A DNA stretch of 64,000 bases from Pisaster brevispinus. Taxonomy: Eukaryota > Echinodermata > Asteroidea > Forcipulatida > Asteriidae. A model generated the notes under the pieces. The model saw only the letters and a program-made list of their open reading frames with translations, was not told where the DNA came from and made no database searches. Both the position numbers and the translations under genes were made by a program. Below, piece by piece: positions 59,099 through 64,000 of this stretch. Numbering within the stretch: the first letter of the stretch is position 1; every line of letters starts with the position of its first letter. The stretch lies in contig JAMKCF010000002.1 in NCBI GenBank assembly GCA_023634235.1, positions 4,641,222-4,705,221 of the forward strand, in the 5' to 3' direction.

Positions 59099-59920
59099 AT
59101 GATGATTACCTCAACATTGGCCCTTGTTTTTGGACTAATGAAAATTCAGTTCATGGTGGCTACAGTTGCAGTTTCACCCGATCACGATGTGACGTGTAAT
59201 TCCTGCTGCCAGGGTCGAGACGGAATACATGGAATTCCCGGATCAAACGGGAATCATGGGCCAGTGGGTCCAAGAGGTGATGCAGGTTCTCCTGGTGAGG
59301 TTGGTGAACCTGGGACTAAAGGCGACAAGGGGTCAGATGGACTGGTTGGTGAGCGAGGCGCTAAAGGGGATCATGGACTGAAAGGAGAGCAGGGAGTCGG
59401 TCAACCAGGGAAACAAGGACCTCAAGGTATGCCTGGAATGGATGGTTTGAAGGGGGAGAGAGGTGAACCTGGGCCAGCTGGACAGACTGGTGAAGCAGGT
59501 GAATGTAGTACGCGACGGTCAGCCTTCACTGCAGTGAGGAATGCCGGCTTCAGCCCTTCATCCCCCTATGAGATTCTGCCCTTTGAAGAGTTACTGTTTT
59601 CAGAGGAAGGAACTGATTTCAACTTGAGCAACGGCACGTTTACATGCACTGTGCCTGGGATATACGTCTTCGTGTTCTCAGTCCTGAAACTATATAGTTC
59701 AAGTGGGACTCAGCTGTATGTTCGTCTGAAGAAGAACCATAACACCATTGTTACAGGGCATGCAAACGCTGCAGGTTCTCATCAAGTGAGCAGTAGTGCG
59801 GTTATTCCCCTGCACTTTGGAGATCAAGCTCACTTAGCTGTACGCGGTCAAGTACATAGTAACTCTAACCATTACTCGTCTTTCACTGGATTTCTGTTGT
59901 ACGAAATCTCAACAAAATAG
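59099..59920 (+). CDS. Secreted collagen-like C1q-domain protein (C1q-2)
   Basis: A 273-residue paralogue of C1q-1 with the same order: signal peptide (1 to about 24), Cys cluster at 33-37, collagen Gly-X-Y repeats (about 39-135) with the G-V-G break near 99-101, and a C1q domain (about 141-270). It differs by a three-residue insertion in the C1q domain ([13 protein letters not shown] against [10 protein letters not shown]) and by changes in exposed loops ([12 protein letters not shown] against [12 protein letters not shown]), while the collagen part is nearly identical. The ATG follows a splice-acceptor-like TTTCAG (59,097-59,098). AATAAA lies at 59,939-59,944. The frame is intact and no disruption is seen. 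A possible 5' exon is at 49,9xx. Confidence 0.88.
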   Translation: MMITSTLALVFGLMKIQFMVATVAVSPDHDVTCNSCCQGRDGIHGIPGSNGNHGPVGPRGDAGSPGEVGEPGTKGDKGSDGLVGERGAKGDHGLKGEQGVGQPGKQGPQGMPGMDGLKGERGEPGPAGQTGEAGECSTRRSAFTAVRNAGFSPSSPYEILPFEELLFSEEGTDFNLSNGTFTCTVPGIYVFVFSVLKLYSSSGTQLYVRLKKNHNTIVTGHANAAGSHQVSSSAVIPLHFGDQAHLAVRGQVHSNSNHYSSFTGFLLYEISTK

Positions 59921-62684
59921 AGATACACACGAAAATGAAATAAATTTGACAAATAATTAAATACACAAAAACAAACAGATACTTTAATGTGTGATGTTAT
60001 TTTGAAAATATGTTCTAAATTTAAACAATTACTTAATGGGGGAAAAGCGGCCGTTTTCGTTTTTCTAACATGAAACGTGTTTGTGTTAATTCATGTAATT
60101 CATGATGACGACTCCCTTGCATTATTTTTTCTTAAAAAGTGAAATTGGATTGTAAAAAAAAAGTAATTCGAAAAAATGAAAACATTTCTTGCAGTGCGGT
60201 TTTACGTAGCACGTTATAATTTGTCGGTTTACCTACTAAACTGTTATGCAGTCTGGGAATTCGTATTGCATTAGGGTATGACGTTTTTCCACATCATTAT
60301 CGAGCCTATTGTCAATCAGAGAGGCTGGATATGTTTATTTCATGTACAAATCGGTCAATATCCCCTCAGAGGGGCTAGATTTACGTATTCCGGGTTAGTT
60401 AAGCAAGTAATTGTAAAAAGACAATCAAACGTAACAAATTGACATACACCGACCTTAATACAGGTTGAATAAACATAATTCATTTGTTACAAAGTGGTTT
60501 TCTTTTCTTCAAATAAAATTACACTCGACACCTTTGCTCTTGAGTGTCAGTTTGATATTAGCGTTTAATACATATTTTATGGTGAATTCAATCACTTTTA
60601 AATCGCTCAAAGCATTATATAAATATACCCTTTTGACTTAATAAAAAATATCAAGCAAAGGTTATTTGGATTTGGGCTCACATAAAATATGAAAGGGGGC
60701 ACCATCTCACTGATAAAGCCTTGCATCTATCTGCTCGATCAACTATTTATATGACACCCTTTGTTTACACAAATCAGCATGAACTTCACCATATCTTATA
60801 TCTTGACTTGTCAAATATTGGGCTGTACTTTGAGTACATATAATGTTAAGTACCATTGTGAGTGTTGATGTTTAATCAATAAAACCATAATTGAATTTAA
60901 TTGTTTTAATTACGCAACAATTCCTCTCTGGACCGTGCAATTGTTTCAAATAAAATTGCACTTGTTTACGTTTTAACGTGAGGTTAGTAACTTGTAAGTG
61001 TACCCTTCTGTCTTTGGGGACTCTTTTAACTAGGGAATGAGTTCATCACAAAATCGTATTTGAACGTAAAATCCCTCTTTAAAGGCAGTTCCCTTGGTCG
61101 TATAAGAAAAAGGTCGTCACGGAAAGTCAGTTTGTATTAAAAAAAAAAATAATAATTATGAAAAGTAACTGATAAAATTGTTGAAAAATACAGTGTGTCA
61201 AAGTTGACTATCATTTTCAGAGTGTACTAGAAGGCTCCTCGTTATTAACTTCACTGCCGCGGAGTGAGTTCTTAATTGGTTTAAACGTTTTGACCAACTT
61301 GCTCCAGTCATCGTCCTACCTTCCCCATAGTTAGCAGCTAATAAGCTAGACTGTTATTTTCCGAACTACGTAGTTTCCCAAAGTAGTCTCCCGAATTCAA
61401 AAATCTACTCAGCGACATTAGAATAAAGAGCAAGACCTAGTTCCCTAAGAACAAATTTACACGGCTAGTAGATATACACATGGTGTTACCGCAAACCGTA
61501 TTTACATCGGTTTATATATTGTAAAGATTTGAACTTGTTAGGTTTGTTATGAAACGTAAGGAAAAGAAAACCAAAATTAATTTGGAAGAAAATCAATTTG
61601 CGTTTCAGCTACCGGGGCCAAAACCCTAATAATAGTATTATCAATTACAATACATAATTGTACATGTTTTAGTTGACATATTACGTTATATGAATATCTA
61701 AGTTTTGCCATGATTTGAGGTATAAATCGAGTGCTTGGGTATTAAAGCTAGTTTGAAGTCATATTTACTTATTTGGTTTCGTACATTTTGACAGGTAGAT
61801 TTCCTCCTAAGACTGTCATACATGTACATGCAAAGAAAAGCGAAAAGTGTGTTCTGATGCCATCAAAGCATTTGACTCATTTATTGTTTAATTTGCTTTC
61901 AGGAGCTCAGAACTAATAAAATAACAAAGGGATTTTACACCAATGGTTTATTAAGAGTATATTTGAAAAATATCATTACCGTGGGTAGGGCCACAATTTG
62001 TAGATTTATTTAGCGTATTGCTTCTTCATATGTATAATAAAAAATAATTAGACACATTGATACACTAAAAGTAACCTGTGAAAGTTGAATACAATGTCTA
62101 CTTGCTGAACAAAATTAACAAACTATCACAGTTTGGTTTATAAAAACGTCGTATCCATCCACGTTTAGCGAAGTGACAGAAAGTACGAAGCGCATTCCTG
62201 GACGAAGCATTCGCAAAAAGAAACCAAACCTTAGTAGTCAGAGAAACTGTTCATTTATGCAGGATTTGTTTCTCAGATTCCATTTTAAATTCATTTGTGT
62301 TTTCTAATCAAAGGGAGCATTCCAGAGGATTAAACAAAATAAAAACAACAAAGCAATTTGCCTTCTGCCCTTAATTACCAACGTTATAACAAATAAGCCC
62401 TTTGGCGGAAGTTACAACAACGGAGTCCTTACCATTTAATACCTGTATGTTTTATTTCCTTACACTGCAGTTGGTATTGGACAAAAATCGGGCCGAGGTT
62501 TTGTGTACATTAAATAATTGTGTATGACAAATAAGTATATAGATATATATTTCCAAATTCAATTCAATCTAAGAAACACAGCGGGCGTTTTTGTAATGGT
62601 TTACAGTTTTTAAGTTCAATGAAAAGATAAAGTCAAAACCAAGACTGGATCCCAAAATGAGATCGCATTAAAAAGGATGCGGTG

Positions 62685-62825
62685 CTTCTAGAGGGAACAG
62701 TATGGTGCGGGGCAGAGGGAACAGTTGGGGGCGGGGCATCTAGAGGGAACAGTCGGGGCAGGGCATCTAGAGGGAACAGTTGGGTACGGGGCATCTAGAT
62801 GGAACAGTTGGGGAGGGGCAGCCAA
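62685..62825 (+). repeat. 28-bp minisatellite, about 5 units
   Basis: Same unit family as at 26,360, with one shortened unit (GGGGCAGAGGG). It leads into short-tail fragment 4. Confidence 0.8.
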
Positions 62826-62834
62826 AGGAAAAAG

Positions 62835-63167
62835 TTAGAACATCCTCTTCATTGTCTCTCTCATCATCAACATCTTCCTCCTCATCAAACATCGACATTT
62901 AAGATCACCAAGGAGAAGGAAACCAATGTAGCCAAAACTGATCCCTACATGGAGCTGCAAGCAACGGAGGACAAGAACATAGTCTACATGGAACCTACTA
63001 CGGCTACAACTACCACACATGATACCTACTTCCAACCAGTTGAAGTAGAGACTTACAGCCCAGAGTATGACTACGCTCGGCCAGAGGGCAGCACCAACAC
63101 CAGCTACGAAGCGGTCAGAAAGCCACTGAGTTCAACTGAGAGACCATAGCAGAATATTAACAATTAA
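62835..63167 (+). pseudogene. Short-tail Ig-receptor fragment 4 (membrane helix and tail only)
   Basis: Same junction with the minisatellite as fragments 1 and 3. Codons for the helix are present, but one base is missing at CGACATTTAAG (relatives CGACATCTTAAG), so helix and tail are in different frames. The tail frame holds YMEL, YMEP, YFQPV, DYARP and YEAV. A TAG at 63,147-63,149 replaces the Tyr of the final YQNI. It is the counterpart of fragment 1 in the segmental duplication. Confidence 0.75.
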
Positions 63168-63547
63168 TTTGGTGGAAAACAGGTGAAAAAACTAACATCT
63201 TAAAGACTTTGAAGGGTAATGAAAGAACCTTCACGCTTAATTTGACTCTGGACATTGATGGGGTTAGAAAAATACCATGAACAAATGTCAATAATTTTCT
63301 CGGTCGGATTGCCTTGAGCCGACAGCTTTTATGACACCATCAACAAAACATGAATCTAGGCCCTGCAACGGACCCTTATTAAGTCTTTTACCAAATCAAT
63401 ACTTTAATCCCATTCAATCAATCAATAATATATATAGGGATAAATACAGAGTTGATTAAGTGGTGGAGGTCTCCAAAATGCAAAGGTCGTCGAGTAGCGA
63501 CCCCATGACGTGTGTAGCTTAAAGGTATTAGTTGCATACAGATTTTA

Positions 63548-64000
63548 GCTATCAGGCACTTTTCAGGTGGTCGGTTTTTAATTAAAAAGTAATTACTCCG
63601 CCATTTTTTTAATTTTTTTTATTTAAACAAATTAAGGTTCCTCATCTACACCTAGCCAAATAGCATGCCATATGTCTTGTTACCATCGGGGTTGATTTCA
63701 CACCAACAAAATCCACCAATGACCAGTTCTAAGGGTATTCCCTTGGGAAATGTAAGAAATGTAAGAAATTATGATGTTTTTGCTGACTCATCAAACACGA
63801 GGGTTTCATTCAAACAAATGGCTTAGAGACACATGTGGGCTGATTTCAATGGAAATTTTGCTTAATTTTTTATTTTTTATTAATTAGTCACAAGTGTCTA
63901 TATCAAATAGTTTGGGCGATTTAAACATGACTGTGTTCTCAAAAAACATGTATTACACGCAAAATATAAAACAGACACCTGAAAAGAGCCTGAAAGCGTA
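63548..64000. repeat. Dispersed repeat and unassigned end of window
   Basis: 63,560-63,740 is the reverse complement of 19,075-19,250 (shared TAGCATGCCATA and ACCAACAAAATCCACCAATG words). 63,740-64,000 shows nothing recognisable. Confidence 0.5.

Larger units (their letters stand above)
58750..63547. repeat. Segmental duplication, copy 2
   Basis: Matches 1-9,700 in order and strand, without the two extra blocks of copy 1. Homology ends at 63,547, just after GTTGCATACAGATTTT. 59,921-62,690 is 3' flank without a recognised gene. Confidence 0.85.

Overview
The window looks like nuclear DNA of a marine invertebrate deuterostome, most likely an echinoderm and possibly a sea star. The reasons are AT-rich DNA with metazoan splice and polyadenylation signals, a collagen-C1q gene, immunoglobulin (Ig) receptor genes, DIRS/Ngaro-type and Penelope-like retroelements, and a dispersed repeat (27.6-27.96 kb) that resembles, from memory, repeats common in sea stars. 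No species can be named from sequence alone.

Layout. A collagen-C1q gene opens the window (C1q-1, 362-1174), and a near-identical paralogue lies at 59,099-59,920 (C1q-2). Both sit in a segmental duplication (about 1-9,700 and 58,750-63,547). In both copies the C1q gene is followed, same strand, by a beheaded Ig-receptor fragment made of a membrane helix and a short tail. Copy 1 carries a decayed DIRS/Ngaro-like element (about 3,032-7,440) that is absent from copy 2. Between the C1q genes lies a same-strand tandem cluster of Ig-receptor genes and relics: short-tail fragment 1 (8.97 kb), long-tail gene 1 (10.9 kb), short-tail gene 2 (16.0 kb), long-tail gene 2 (19.9 kb), short-tail fragment 3 (26.9 kb), long-tail gene 3 (30.7 kb), a signal-peptide relic (37.9 kb), long-tail gene 4 (39.1 kb) and, after C1q-2, short-tail fragment 4 (62.9 kb).

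The receptors have a signal peptide, two Ig-like domains, a Ser/Thr-rich stalk and one membrane helix, apparently all in one exon. The long tail (about 360 residues) carries YxxM motifs, an SH3 ligand and a C-terminal ITIM-like site. The short tail (about 90 residues) has several tyrosine motifs with ITAM-like spacing. Two ectodomain types are shuffled over the two tails, as in paired activating/inhibitory receptor families. Every copy in the window is interrupted, each in a different way. Long-tail gene 3 is the best preserved, spoiled only by the length of one A-run. If functional relatives exist elsewhere, this would be an invertebrate paired-receptor locus beside a soluble C1q-type recognition protein; that link is inference.

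The rest is repeat-rich: recurring 3' flanks holding a tRNA-derived SINE-like unit, a terminal-inverted-repeat MITE and a CTCGAGTACT-rich repeat; a TTAA-flanked DNA transposon (22.2-22.9 kb); a GC-rich MITE (13.26-13.45 kb); a Penelope-like element (43.6-45.9 kb); a nested tandem-repeat block with Helentron/HINE-like ends (50.5-56.3 kb); and a CAA microsatellite (57.3-57.6 kb). A candidate promoter and non-coding first exon lie at 49.86-49.96 kb.
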